Source of the DNA: Chloroflexota bacterium
GTDB taxonomy: Bacteria; Chloroflexota; Anaerolineae; Anaerolineales; UBA4823
Length of the DNA: 50,153 bases
Assembly: GCA_020349245.1 (NCBI GenBank)
Contig: CP070764.1
Location: 2,432,443-2,482,595, forward strand
Direction of reading: 5' to 3'
Part shown: piece after piece, positions 17,937 to 26,279 of the stretch
Position numbering within the stretch: position 1 is the stretch's first letter
Layout of the letters: each line of letters begins with the position of its first letter
The notes under the pieces: model-generated
What the model was told of the DNA's origin: nothing
Seen by the model: the letters and a program-made list of their open reading frames with translations, nothing else
Database searches by the model: none
Translations under genes and position numbers: made by a program

Positions 17937-18559
17937 GGGCGAATTTTCACCGTCGAGGATTCCTCATTTCGGTAAATTCAACTTGACCAGGTGATGAAAG
18001 GTTGCTGAAAAAGACTAACCGAATGGAATTTTAAACAACCAGGGATATGAAATTATTTCCAGGTCGTTCTCATCTCTTATTCATCTGCCTCTCAACCCTA
18101 AACAACTGCAGCTGTATCAGGTGAGTTCCGAATTATTATTTTGATTTACCTTCCTTGCTTAGGTTAATGATGAACCAGAGAAGATCGATCAATTATAGCA
18201 TCTTGGTATTTAATAATAATTCCCAAACTTTATTTTGGAAAAGGGAGTGTTTTGCTTGATCAATCCATAAAAATTCATCTTTCTTAATCATTTTTGTTTG
18301 ATGCTTACACCCAGCTCACTTTAAGTTAAAAGGATTATTGTGCTGGTAGAGTATCAGTCAACTTATGATACTGCTTTATATTTTTACTCCGAATCTACCC
18401 TGTAGGTTCGGAGATTAATGAATCAAAGGAAAGAATTCCCCTTGTATCAGATAACCCAACCCTCTCCAATAATTTCTTACTCACTTGGGAAATTGATTAT
18501 TCAGATTGATACATCCCACAAATGGTAAAATGAAGTTGACAGAACTGCTGGAGTGAAAC
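17937..18559. other. 623-bp divergent intergenic region with one hairpin
   Basis: This AT-rich region separates the minus-strand kinase gene from the plus-strand c-di-AMP receptor gene, so it must hold both promoters. The only clear structure is a hairpin at 18387-18413: CTCCGAA and CTAC pair with GTAG and TTCGGAG around a CCT loop, with one G-U pair between the two stem segments. It is preceded by a T-rich tract on the plus strand and is not followed by a T-run on either strand. No ORF or known RNA family was recognised. Confidence 0.5.
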
Positions 18560-18826
18560 ATGAAACTAATCATCGCGATTGTGCGTGATGAAATATGTGA
18601 TCAGATAACTCAATCTTTAATTAAGGATGATTTCCGGGTCACCCGTATCGCTTCTACCGGGGGATTCCTAAGGCGGGGGATGACAACTTTAATGATCGGT
18701 ATTGAAGATGAAAAGGTTGACCAAGTTGTCCATATTATCGGGGATGAATGCGGTCATATCAGTGATCAATATGGACGTTGTGCAACCTTATTCGTTTTGA
18801 ATGTCGACAATTTTATTCAAGTGTAG
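18560..18826 (+). CDS. Cyclic-di-AMP receptor, DarA/PstA (DUF970) family
   Basis: 88 residues; ATG at 18560 with GGAG seven bases upstream. The sequence has the family's LIIAIVRDE, STGGFLRRGMTTLMIGI, EDEKVDQVVHII and C-terminal ATLFVLNVDNF segments. It is shorter than the ~109-residue Bacillus/Listeria proteins, mostly in the loop between the last helix and final strand. The family are trimeric PII-like cytosolic proteins that bind c-di-AMP between protomers; downstream partners are mostly unknown. The same signature is fused to the antiporter at 983-3076. It is a single-gene unit here, with a convergent gene 52 nt downstream. Confidence 0.9.
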   Translation: MKLIIAIVRDEICDQITQSLIKDDFRVTRIASTGGFLRRGMTTLMIGIEDEKVDQVVHIIGDECGHISDQYGRCATLFVLNVDNFIQV

Positions 18827-18878
18827 GAAACTATCCCAAAGTAGACAAACCGAACCTTAAGTGACGGGGGGTTCTGAT

Positions 18879-19487
18879 CTACTCTGCTTTAGCCTCTTGA
18901 AACTTCTCTACCTGGTAGGTGAAGATCTCCATATCCTTGTGGCGCCAGCAATCCCTGGGAGCTCCCATTTTTTGGCATAACATCCCCAGGAATTCTTCCT
19001 TCTCAGGCACTTTTTCCCAGACCTGAGGCAAAAAAGTTGCCCGCCTGATCCCTTTTCTTAAGATTACACCATCAATCCCGATACGGATTTGAGATAAAAG
19101 TTCGTCTTCATTGACAAAATTAATTCGTTCCGGAGTAGTTAATCGAGAAATCTCAATTGAAATCTGAGATACCTCCCCAGGTTGAACGCGCGGAAACCGA
19201 AAATCCTCCAAGGCAGCCGCAACAGCATGAACTTGTACATCTTCGGCTAACGGTCGTACTGCTTCCAAAGCACCGATGCAACCCCGCAGCTCATTTTGCT
19301 TTGTTAGAGTGACAAACGTTGCACCAGGAAGAAGCAATCTTGGGGGTATGCGCCCTTCTGCAATAGGTGGAAACGGCTCACCGTGCACTCCTGCAATCAG
19401 CGCCTCGCGAGCAAGACCTAATAACAGCATTCGCTCTTCATCATTTAACCGATTCAGTGGTTCATGTGAACTTGCTTCATCAGCCAT
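18879..19487 (-). CDS. AMMECR1 domain protein (AmmeMemoRadiSam system protein A-like)
   Basis: 202 residues, single AMMECR1 domain. Diagnostic segments are ATFVTLTKQNELRGCIG (containing the RGCIG core near residue 70), DFRFPRVQPGE, EISRLTTPERI, IDGVILRKGIRRATFLPQVW and the C-terminal CWRHKDMEIFTYQVEKF. Family members are often near a MEMO protein and a radical SAM enzyme; neither is in this window. Biochemical role unknown. It lies 20 nt downstream of the flavin reductase gene on the same strand. Confidence 0.92.
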   Translation of the reverse strand: MADEASSHEPLNRLNDEERMLLLGLAREALIAGVHGEPFPPIAEGRIPPRLLLPGATFVTLTKQNELRGCIGALEAVRPLAEDVQVHAVAAALEDFRFPRVQPGEVSQISIEISRLTTPERINFVNEDELLSQIRIGIDGVILRKGIRRATFLPQVWEKVPEKEEFLGMLCQKMGAPRDCWRHKDMEIFTYQVEKFQEAKAE

Positions 19488-19507
19488 TGACCGAAAATCC
19501 TTTGGCT

Positions 19508-19993
19508 TTATTCTTGCAACTTATGGTAATGCTGATTGTAATACAACAAGGGTTTTCCTGTTTCTCCAACTTCAGCTGCTAATACCTCTCCGAAAATGAG
19601 GGAATTTGATTGAAATTCTATGACATCGATCACGGCACAATCCATAAAAGCTAAACCCCCGAAAATCAACGGTGATCCAGATTTAATTTCGAAGGTATTA
19701 ATGCCATCAAATCGGTTTTCACTTTCGGCAACTTGCCCAGCAAATATTTCAGAGATGAACTTTTGGGTGTCGGATAGAATCGTTATACCAAAAAATCCAG
19801 CTTCAATAACAAAATCATGAGTCCGAGAAATTTTCATCAACGACACGACAACAATCTGTGGATCAATCGATACCGAAGTAAAAGAACTCACTGTCATGCC
19901 ATGTTTTTTTCCATTCAGCAGCGTCGAAACTACGCTTACACCTGTAGACCACTGCCGCATCACTAAACGAAGCTGCTTCTGATCAAAAGCCAT
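19508..19993 (-). CDS. Flavin reductase-like domain protein
   Basis: 161 residues from the ATG at 19993, with GAGGA five bases upstream; the TTG at 20005 lies before that site. The sequence shows the flavin reductase (RutF/HpaC-like) pattern: MRQWSTGVSVVSTLLNGKKHGMTVSSF, then VSIDPQIVVVSLMK, GFFGITILS and the late GEVLAAEVGETGKPLLYYN. Members bind FMN or FAD and supply reduced flavin to monooxygenases with NAD(P)H. No monooxygenase partner is nearby. The AMMECR1 gene follows directly, suggesting one transcript. Confidence 0.88.
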   Translation of the reverse strand: MAFDQKQLRLVMRQWSTGVSVVSTLLNGKKHGMTVSSFTSVSIDPQIVVVSLMKISRTHDFVIEAGFFGITILSDTQKFISEIFAGQVAESENRFDGINTFEIKSGSPLIFGGLAFMDCAVIDVIEFQSNSLIFGEVLAAEVGETGKPLLYYNQHYHKLQE

Positions 19994-20217
19994 GAAATTC
20001 CTCAACGTACAGAAATATTACCAACTGGTACTCTCTCAACAAATCTCATGATACATGCCGTGGGGAATGAAGTCAAGATACTTTCTGGGATATAATTTTT
20101 TAATCCGATTATGAAAATTATTCCCTCCTTATTTGATATTTAAAAAAAATCAATACAAAAAGAAATGTCACCTTGCTTATCCAAAATCTCTTGCTTTTCG
20201 AAGGCGTTTGAGGTACC

Positions 20218-21027
20218 ATGGATTCGAAGAAAACCATGAATTCAACTGAGAATAACCAATCTTCACCTACAAATACACCTGCAAGCAGCATGTTTTATCA
20301 GCTGCAAATTGTGCTTATTGTCGCCTTCATCTTAGCAACCTTATTCACTGCCTGGACTCCTGCAAGCCTCTTACCGGGAAATTTAAGTGAAAGATTTGCA
20401 GAGGTACTTGCTTTCCAGGCCACAGAGACAGCAGCCTTCCCCACCCCAACTGCCCGTCCTCGACCCCTGATTGGTTTGGTCGTCGGTCATTGGGACGATA
20501 ATACAAAGGACCCCGGTGCGGTTTGCACCGATGGTTTGACTGAAATAGAAGTCAACCAAGCTATTGCAACCCAGGTGAAGCAAATCTTAGTTGATCAAGG
20601 CTTCGACGTCGATTTATTACGGGAATTCGATCCACAACTTCAAGGGTATCAAGCTCTGGCTTTGGTATCTATACATGCAGATTCCTGTGATTACATCAAT
20701 GATGAAGCTACTGGATTCAAGGTAGCTGCGGCCTTATCAAATCAGTATCCTGAAAGAGCATCTCGCCTGACCGCTTGTATTAAAGATAGGTACTCAAAGG
20801 CGACAGGACTCCCCTACCATTCAAGTACGGTTACTAATGATATGAGCAGCTATCATGCCTTTGATGAAATCGACATCAACACCAATGCTGTCATCATTGA
20901 GGTTGGTTTTCTAAACCTGGATAGGCAGATATTAACCAAAGGCCAAGACCGGGTTGCAGACGGGATTTCAGATGGTGTTCTTTGCTATATCCGTAACGAG
21001 GATATCACCCCAACTGACCAGCCATGA
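20218..21027 (+). CDS. N-acetylmuramoyl-L-alanine amidase (Amidase_3)
   Basis: 269 residues; ATG at 20218 with GAGGT close upstream. A polar Ser/Thr/Pro-rich N terminus is followed by one membrane anchor (~30-48) and a TPTARPRP linker. The Amidase_3 domain starts at ~82 with zinc ligands His (VVGHW), Glu (LTEIEVN) and His (SIHADSC), and the catalytic Glu in AVIIEVGFLN. The enzyme cleaves the amide between MurNAc and the stem peptide, outside the membrane. Its stop overlaps the ATG of the next gene (ATGA), placing it in a cell-wall operon with two L,D-transpeptidases. Confidence 0.92.
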   Translation: MDSKKTMNSTENNQSSPTNTPASSMFYQLQIVLIVAFILATLFTAWTPASLLPGNLSERFAEVLAFQATETAAFPTPTARPRPLIGLVVGHWDDNTKDPGAVCTDGLTEIEVNQAIATQVKQILVDQGFDVDLLREFDPQLQGYQALALVSIHADSCDYINDEATGFKVAAALSNQYPERASRLTACIKDRYSKATGLPYHSSTVTNDMSSYHAFDEIDINTNAVIIEVGFLNLDRQILTKGQDRVADGISDGVLCYIRNEDITPTDQP

Positions 21028-22073
21028 GTCCTTCATCTCAGCAAGCACGAAAACTCATTCAAGAAGCATATCAAGCACTTCAAAGAGGAGATCGCCGTAA
21101 AGCTAGACAGCTGGCGGAAGATGCAGTAGCCCTGGCACCTGACCAAGAAGAACCTTGGTTGTTGCTTGCTGCAGTTGCGAGTCCGGAAGCAAGCCTGGAA
21201 TATATAAACAAAGCTTTAGAGATTAACCCGAGCAGTCAGCGGGCTCGCAAAGGCATGCATTGGGCGATCAAACGATTTCGTGCGAGTCAAATCGCTAAAG
21301 TTAAGCGGCAAAAGATTCCAGTTTCACAACCTGCCGCCTCTGCGCTGACCAGAACAAAACCACTGTTTACCTTATCTCTGTTTCCACTCCTTCTTCTTCT
21401 AGGGGTTGTAATTTTTGCAATATTTATCTGGTATGGGACACCGACAATATCCAAGGCATTTGTCTCTCGGGAACCAGTGGCAGTGTCTCGCGTTGAAATC
21501 GAGAAAATCACTCGCACTCCGACTTCGACACCAACCTTCACGCCTACCCCAACCTTCACCCCTACACCAACCCCGACAGATACTCCAACACCAACACCGA
21601 CTAATACACCAACAGAAACACCGACAGCAACAGCCACATTTACCCAAGCTCCTACAAATCCCCCTCCCCCTCCTCCCAATGTGTCAAATTTCCCCGGACT
21701 ACCAGAAGGTGTTGATCAAGGTGAACGCTGGATAGAAGTCAATCTTTCAACCCAGACGGCTTCTGCTTATGAGGGTAAAAACCTCATCCGCACTTTTATA
21801 GTATCAACCGGCACTTGGCTCCACCCAACAGTCACTGGAACCTATCGGGTTTATGTAAAATATCGTTATGCCGACATGGCTGGTCCAGGTTATTATCTCC
21901 CGGACGTACCTAATGTGATGTATTTTTACAAAGGGTATGGATTGCATGGAACCTATTGGCATAACAATTTCGGTACACCGATGAGTCATGGTTGTGTAAA
22001 TTTCACCATCCCCGATTCGAGCTGGGTCTTCGATTTCGTATCTATCGGAACTGTGGTTTATGTCCATTATTGA
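21024..22073 (+). CDS. L,D-transpeptidase (YkuD) with TPR-like cytoplasmic part and Thr-Pro linker
   Basis: 349 residues. Residues ~1-88 form TPR-like helices (YQALQRGDRRKARQLAEDA, ALEINPSSQRARKG), apparently cytoplasmic. A membrane helix spans ~117-137, followed by a Thr/Pro-rich spacer (~162-212) and the YkuD domain from ~230. The active site is HGTYWHNNF then SHGCVNF with the catalytic Cys near residue 324. The family forms 3-3 cross-links or attaches proteins to peptidoglycan. The gene overlaps both neighbours (4 nt with the amidase, 14 nt with the second transpeptidase), so the set is tightly co-translated. Confidence 0.92.
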   Translation: MSPSSQQARKLIQEAYQALQRGDRRKARQLAEDAVALAPDQEEPWLLLAAVASPEASLEYINKALEINPSSQRARKGMHWAIKRFRASQIAKVKRQKIPVSQPAASALTRTKPLFTLSLFPLLLLLGVVIFAIFIWYGTPTISKAFVSREPVAVSRVEIEKITRTPTSTPTFTPTPTFTPTPTPTDTPTPTPTNTPTETPTATATFTQAPTNPPPPPPNVSNFPGLPEGVDQGERWIEVNLSTQTASAYEGKNLIRTFIVSTGTWLHPTVTGTYRVYVKYRYADMAGPGYYLPDVPNVMYFYKGYGLHGTYWHNNFGTPMSHGCVNFTIPDSSWVFDFVSIGTVVYVHY

Positions 22074-23118
22074 GGATTCTCTTTTTAATAGAAAGTTGGA
22101 TTCAGTTGTACTTTCCCGAAGGGATTTCCTGAAATTCAGCAGCTTGGGGTTGTTGGGGCTATTTATTCATCCTGCAAAAATTACCTGGAGTTTATTCGAA
22201 GATCAGATTGGAAGGGTGGCTGAAACGAAAGCGATCTTATACGATCGTCCCTCATTGAATGGCAATCATGAAAAAATCTATTGGAGAGACATGGTTATTC
22301 CGATCAGCGAGGTCACGGTAGGTGATCAAGAACCAAAACACAACCGCATCTGGTATCGGGTAGGCCAAGAAGGGTTTGTCCATTCAGGAAGCATCCAGCC
22401 TGTCCGTACCCAACTCAATACTGTGGAAAACGACATCCCCTTTGGAGGGACGCTGGTCGAAGTTACTGTTCCTTATACCGATGTATATTGGGGTCCAGGA
22501 AAGAACCATCAATTCGCTTATCGCTTCTATTATGAAACAACTCACTGGGCAACCGCCGTCCTTCAAGATAATCAGGGTGATCCTTGGTACAAGATACTTG
22601 AGGATAAGTGGGATTTAACATTTTATGCTCCAGCAAATCACCTGAGAGTCATACCTCAGGAGGAGCTTACCCCCCTTTCACCGGATGTGCCAGCAAAAGA
22701 TAAACGGTTGGAAGTTCGTCTGCGGGAACAACTTGCGATTGCCTTTGAAGAAAATAAGCCTGTCTTTATGGCTCGTGTTGCCAGCGGAGCGGAGTTCAGT
22801 AATGGACGTTTCCTAACCCCTGTCGGAGAGCACAAAACTTTCCACAAGAGGCCATCTCGTCACATGGCTGCTGGTGACTTAGCTTCAAACGGGTACGATC
22901 TGCCAGGCGTTCCCTGGATTTGTTACATCAATGAAAGGGGAGTTGCATTTCATGGCACATATTGGCACAATGATTATGGCCGCCCACGTAGTCATGGCTG
23001 TATTAATCTGACACCAACGGCTGCGAAATGGATTTATCGTTGGACCCAACCATCCGTCCCACCGGGTGAAACGAGTGTTTATGAGAATTATGGAACCAGG
23101 GTGGATGTAGTAGAATAA
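22060..23118 (+). CDS. Tat-exported L,D-transpeptidase (YkuD)
   Basis: 352 residues. Residues ~20-38 carry a textbook twin-arginine motif SRRDFLKFSSLGLLGLF, so export in folded form is likely. The middle part (~70-215) resembles SH3-like wall-binding modules. The YkuD domain follows, with HGTYWHNDYGRPRSHGCINL and the catalytic Cys near residue 314. The start is uncertain; the ATG at 22060 overlaps the previous gene by 14 nt and has no clear ribosome-binding site, consistent with coupling. It is a second, differently targeted transpeptidase beside a membrane-anchored one. Confidence 0.92.
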   Translation: MSIIEDSLFNRKLDSVVLSRRDFLKFSSLGLLGLFIHPAKITWSLFEDQIGRVAETKAILYDRPSLNGNHEKIYWRDMVIPISEVTVGDQEPKHNRIWYRVGQEGFVHSGSIQPVRTQLNTVENDIPFGGTLVEVTVPYTDVYWGPGKNHQFAYRFYYETTHWATAVLQDNQGDPWYKILEDKWDLTFYAPANHLRVIPQEELTPLSPDVPAKDKRLEVRLREQLAIAFEENKPVFMARVASGAEFSNGRFLTPVGEHKTFHKRPSRHMAAGDLASNGYDLPGVPWICYINERGVAFHGTYWHNDYGRPRSHGCINLTPTAAKWIYRWTQPSVPPGETSVYENYGTRVDVVE

Positions 23119-23135
23119 TTCCACAGGATAAACCA

Positions 23136-23561
23136 ATGGCACACCGGGCATTATTCACTGGACTCGTTTTTGATGAATTTGACAACCCTGTTGAAGTTAC
23201 CTTCATCGGGAGCGAAGCTTTCTATGTGGTAGACGATGCCGGTTTTATGCGGCATATCCCATCTGAACAGGTTGACAAGCAAGTTCTCAATTCGATGATG
23301 GAATTAATCGAGGGTCATGAAGATCTGTTGAGTGAACAGACCGCGAAAATGCTCGGTCAAGAAGATATCTTCACTCTTGCGATGATTGAATCCCAATTGA
23401 AAAACATTGACAAACAGTTTGATACGCTCTTCGAAACCGGCATCCCCGAAGAGGGCCGAGCTTACATGGGTATGATGGGATTCAGGATAGTTATCGATAT
23501 CCATGGCGATGTGGTGAGAATCGACCAGCCAGGAATTATAGCTCCGGGGGACGAGGAATAA
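23136..23561 (+). CDS. Conserved-looking hypothetical protein
   Basis: 141 residues, soluble and acidic, unrecognised. It begins 17 nt after the transpeptidase stop and ends just before a terminator, so it is the last gene of the cell-wall operon. The sequence has a beta-rich start (ALFTGLVFDEFDNPVEVTFIG, YYVVDDAGF-like), a helical middle (~45-100) and a final strand pair (GFRIVIDIHGDVVRID). There is no signal peptide or membrane helix, so it is probably cytoplasmic. Function cannot be assigned. Confidence 0.75.
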   Translation: MAHRALFTGLVFDEFDNPVEVTFIGSEAFYVVDDAGFMRHIPSEQVDKQVLNSMMELIEGHEDLLSEQTAKMLGQEDIFTLAMIESQLKNIDKQFDTLFETGIPEEGRAYMGMMGFRIVIDIHGDVVRIDQPGIIAPGDEE

Positions 23562-23614
23562 CTCAATAATAAACGGGAACAATTAATTACAGAACTGACT
23601 ATACTATTCAAAAT

Positions 23615-23639
23615 AGCACCTCAAAAAGAGGTGCTTTCT
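23615..23639 (+). terminator. Intrinsic terminator of the cell-wall operon
   Basis: AGCACCTC (23615-23622) pairs with GAGGTGCT (23628-23635) around an AAAAA loop, followed by a short T-rich stretch. A TTTTG-containing stretch follows on the minus strand too, so it could also act in that direction. Confidence 0.85.
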
Positions 23640-23848
23640 CGATCCTACCTGGGGGTAATTCGGATTATCCCAGCAGATCAGCTTGAAAAACAGCATAACT
23701 GGATTGACTCTCCATACGATTTTGGGGGGAGAGAGTAATTTCCCAGAGCTGATTCCCAGTTGAGTGACCAATCCCTAACTTTATGAGATGGGAGATTCAG
23801 ATTTGATAAATCTCAAATAAAGCAGGAGTCACCTTCCTCCCAGAAATT

Positions 23849-25186
23849 TTATGAATCTGGAGATTCTCCGCGCAGCTCGGACAATTTGTTTACAACCTCA
23901 TCGTATGCGCCTTGTAGCGCATCAGCAGGATCGACTCCTTGTTCAACAGCTGCTATGAGGGCGCTATTTACTGGATCCCAATAAACGCTCATCTCGGGGA
24001 TTACGGGAAACTCTGTACCACCAAGGAAAGTTTCCGCGACCATCTTTTGTTGAGGGTCGAACAACTCAATCCCTTGAACAGCAGGGATAAAGCCTGCCAT
24101 GCTGGGATCAGAAAATATGGTTTGAGCCTCTTCGGAAAGTAAATACTGCATGAATTTCCAACACGCATTCAATTCATTCCCTGCTGAGTTTACATTTAGA
24201 TACAGGTTTTGGGATTGAACATAACCTGACAATGGTGCTGGCCATGGATCGATTGCTAGATTTTCTAATCCGATCGCATCTGAAAGAATAGAAGACTTCC
24301 AATAGTCTTCAATGATAATGCCAGCTTTTCCTTCAACAAACTGGGTGACATCATTATCATTATTATTCTCAATGGGTCCAGCTTCCTTAAATCTTTGGAG
24401 TAGTTCAACCCACTCGAGTCCTTTCTCATCATTGAAAGCCGGGTTCCCTTCAGCATCCAACAACTGGCCACCAAGACCGTACAGATGTCCTGCAGAGAAA
24501 AATAACCCATAATCCAGATATGCCCCAACCACATCACCCGCGGTCCCTTCCTGGGAAAATTCTACCAATTCATCAAATGTTGTAGGTGCTTCTGGAATAA
24601 TATCTTTATTCCTGAATGGCACGAGGCCGGTTAAATTCATCGGTAAACCAATAATTGCTCCTAAATATTGCACCGACCTGAGAGCCGCTGGATTTATAGT
24701 CCCCAGGAGTGCATTATCCGCGATTGGCGAAATATCCGCTATCAGGGATGAATCAAATAGAGTTGGACCCCAGCTTGATTCACCGAATAAAATACAAGGA
24801 CCGCCACCAATTTGAGCAGCTGATTCAAATTTATTCTCTAAGTCAAATGGTGGCACATAAAGGACATCAAACTCCACCTTCGGATTAGCGGCATGGAAAT
24901 TTTCTATTATTGCGGTAAAACTTTCCATTTCGTTTTCTGAAAATGAGTGCCACATTGATATTTGTGCGGTAAGTTCTTCCAACACAGGTTCCGCTGTGGG
25001 AAGGATAATAGAAGTGTCTGTTTCGCTCTCTGAGACTACTGTAGGCAATTGCTCAACTTCAGCTTCATTTGTAGGAACTTCTTCTGCCGGAGGTTCCCCA
25101 AGTGCTGGAGTACAAGCAATGAGGATGAATGCCAAGATAAAGAATGAGCAAAGATAGAAAAAAAATCTTCTTTGGAAATTGTTCAT
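23849..25186 (-). CDS. Extracellular solute-binding lipoprotein (ABC sugar-binding type)
   Basis: 445 residues with a lipoprotein signal (hydrophobic stretch ending FILIAC, Cys near residue 25), then an acidic Glu/Thr/Pro spacer to ~70. The mature domain begins QISMWHSFSENEMESFTAII and contains the usual family-1 pattern (FDVLYVPPFDLENKF, GKAGIIIEDYW, WKFMQYLLSEEAQTIF). Such proteins deliver sugars or oligosaccharides to ABC importers. No permease or ATPase genes are adjacent, so it is an orphan that must work with a transporter encoded elsewhere or act as a sensor. The ligand is not deducible. Confidence 0.9.
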   Translation of the reverse strand: MNNFQRRFFFYLCSFFILAFILIACTPALGEPPAEEVPTNEAEVEQLPTVVSESETDTSIILPTAEPVLEELTAQISMWHSFSENEMESFTAIIENFHAANPKVEFDVLYVPPFDLENKFESAAQIGGGPCILFGESSWGPTLFDSSLIADISPIADNALLGTINPAALRSVQYLGAIIGLPMNLTGLVPFRNKDIIPEAPTTFDELVEFSQEGTAGDVVGAYLDYGLFFSAGHLYGLGGQLLDAEGNPAFNDEKGLEWVELLQRFKEAGPIENNNDNDVTQFVEGKAGIIIEDYWKSSILSDAIGLENLAIDPWPAPLSGYVQSQNLYLNVNSAGNELNACWKFMQYLLSEEAQTIFSDPSMAGFIPAVQGIELFDPQQKMVAETFLGGTEFPVIPEMSVYWDPVNSALIAAVEQGVDPADALQGAYDEVVNKLSELRGESPDS

Positions 25187-25721
25187 ATCTGACCTGCCCT
25201 GGACATTGACGATCGAACGGCTCTCATAATGGTTGAATACCTATTATAGTCATCTAAACGGGAAAATAATTATATTCTTGTAACTGGTTTTGGATAACCC
25301 TGTTTTTAAAAATCTCGATTGGTTTTCATAGAGAATACTTAAAAATCCAAAAGTTGGCAAATATCTTCAGAAATTCGTTCAACTCTTTTTCCACCTCATC
25401 TTTCGGGAAGAAAATTGTAAACCGCATTATACCTGGGTTTCGATTTGAATTTGTCCCTCGTGCGGCGGTATCTGCATTTCATCGCCCACTTGAGGCGGGA
25501 TTTTTTGCCATCTTGGAGAATGAGGCAAGGTTGCAGGTATTACAACCAATAAAGCGGGAATAATCAACCAGATGAATCCAAGAGAGCTCAAAACTTTGAT
25601 TGGAAATTCAGCACTTTCAATAATCCCGCAGTTTAATTGAGTGAAAATTCAGTCAACTTCCACAAAGAAGATTCTGATATATAAAGGGATCAAACCCATT
25701 TTCGAAACAAGGAGTAGCAGA
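25187..25721. other. 535-bp intergenic region, no gene supported
   Basis: This is a divergent region upstream of the binding-protein gene (minus) and the acetyltransferase gene (plus). A 69-codon plus-strand frame at 25354-25563 has no start signal or recognisable motif and is not called. A GC-richer patch near 25460-25510 holds a weak stem (CGCC 25483-25486 with GGCG 25494-25497) followed by six T, a possible weak plus-strand terminator. Confidence 0.4.
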
Positions 25722-26279
25722 GTGAATGTAAAAACCGAGAAAGAGAAAATGCTATCTGGGGAGATTTACAACTGCCTAGATCCAAATTTGATAACTGAAC
25801 GTCAAAGAACAAAGGAGCTTCTCCGCCTCTGCAATCTGAGCGAAGTTGATACAGAACGTCATATTATCCTTGAAAAATTAATAGGTGAAATCGGCCAGAA
25901 TTCGATCGTTGAGTCGCCATTCTTCTGCAGTTATGGTCAGAATATTCATATTGGCGATTCTGTCTATTTGAATTACCTGTGTAGCATTCTGGATAACAAT
26001 TAGGTGCACAGAGGAAACCACGTCATGTTCGGTCCTTCCGTCCAAGTATATACCGCGGCGCATCTTATTCAAGCGAAAGCTCGAATCCAAGGCTGGGAAG
26101 AAGCCAAGCCAATCGTGATCGAAGACAATGTCTGGTTAGGAGGTGGTGCTATTCTCTTACCAGGGATCAGGATTGGACGGAATGCCGTGGTTGGTGCAGG
26201 ATCGGTTATCTCCCGGGATGTTCCTGCGAATACGATCGTAGCCGGAAATCCGACCAAGGTGATTAAAGTGATAGAGTGA
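25722..26279 (+). pseudogene. Maltose/galactoside O-acetyltransferase-like gene interrupted by an in-frame amber codon
   Basis: Start: GTG at 25722 with GGAG seven bases upstream; the protein then opens VNVKTEKEKMLSGEIYNCLDP, as in Maa/LacA. The frame runs to TAG at 26001-26003, after CSILDNN, and continues without shift in VHRGNHVMFGPSVQVYTAAH, which is the expected next part of the fold including the catalytic His. It ends at 26279, giving 186 codons in all, the normal size for the family. Left-handed beta-helix hexapeptide repeats occur on both sides of the stop. The stop removes the active site from the first fragment. It is either a recent nonsense pseudogene, a suppressed amber codon or a sequence error; a restart at the GTG at 26004 would make only a C-terminal half. 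Confidence 0.85.

Noticed and set aside
20006..20217. Possible ydaO-type c-di-AMP riboswitch upstream of the amidase
   Set aside because: The region is short and AT-rich and lacks the conserved riboswitch core I would expect.
21530..21640. Repeat-like ACACC/CCAAC DNA resembling a microsatellite
   Set aside because: It encodes the Thr-Pro spacer of the L,D-transpeptidase, so the repetition is explained by the protein linker.
21287..21679. Minus-strand ORFs rich in Val/Gly opposite the transpeptidase linker
   Set aside because: They are the complement of the Thr/Pro linker codons and have artificial composition.
25354..25563. 69-codon ORF upstream of the acetyltransferase
   Set aside because: TTG start without ribosome-binding site and no recognisable family; the minus-strand frames there are also broken.
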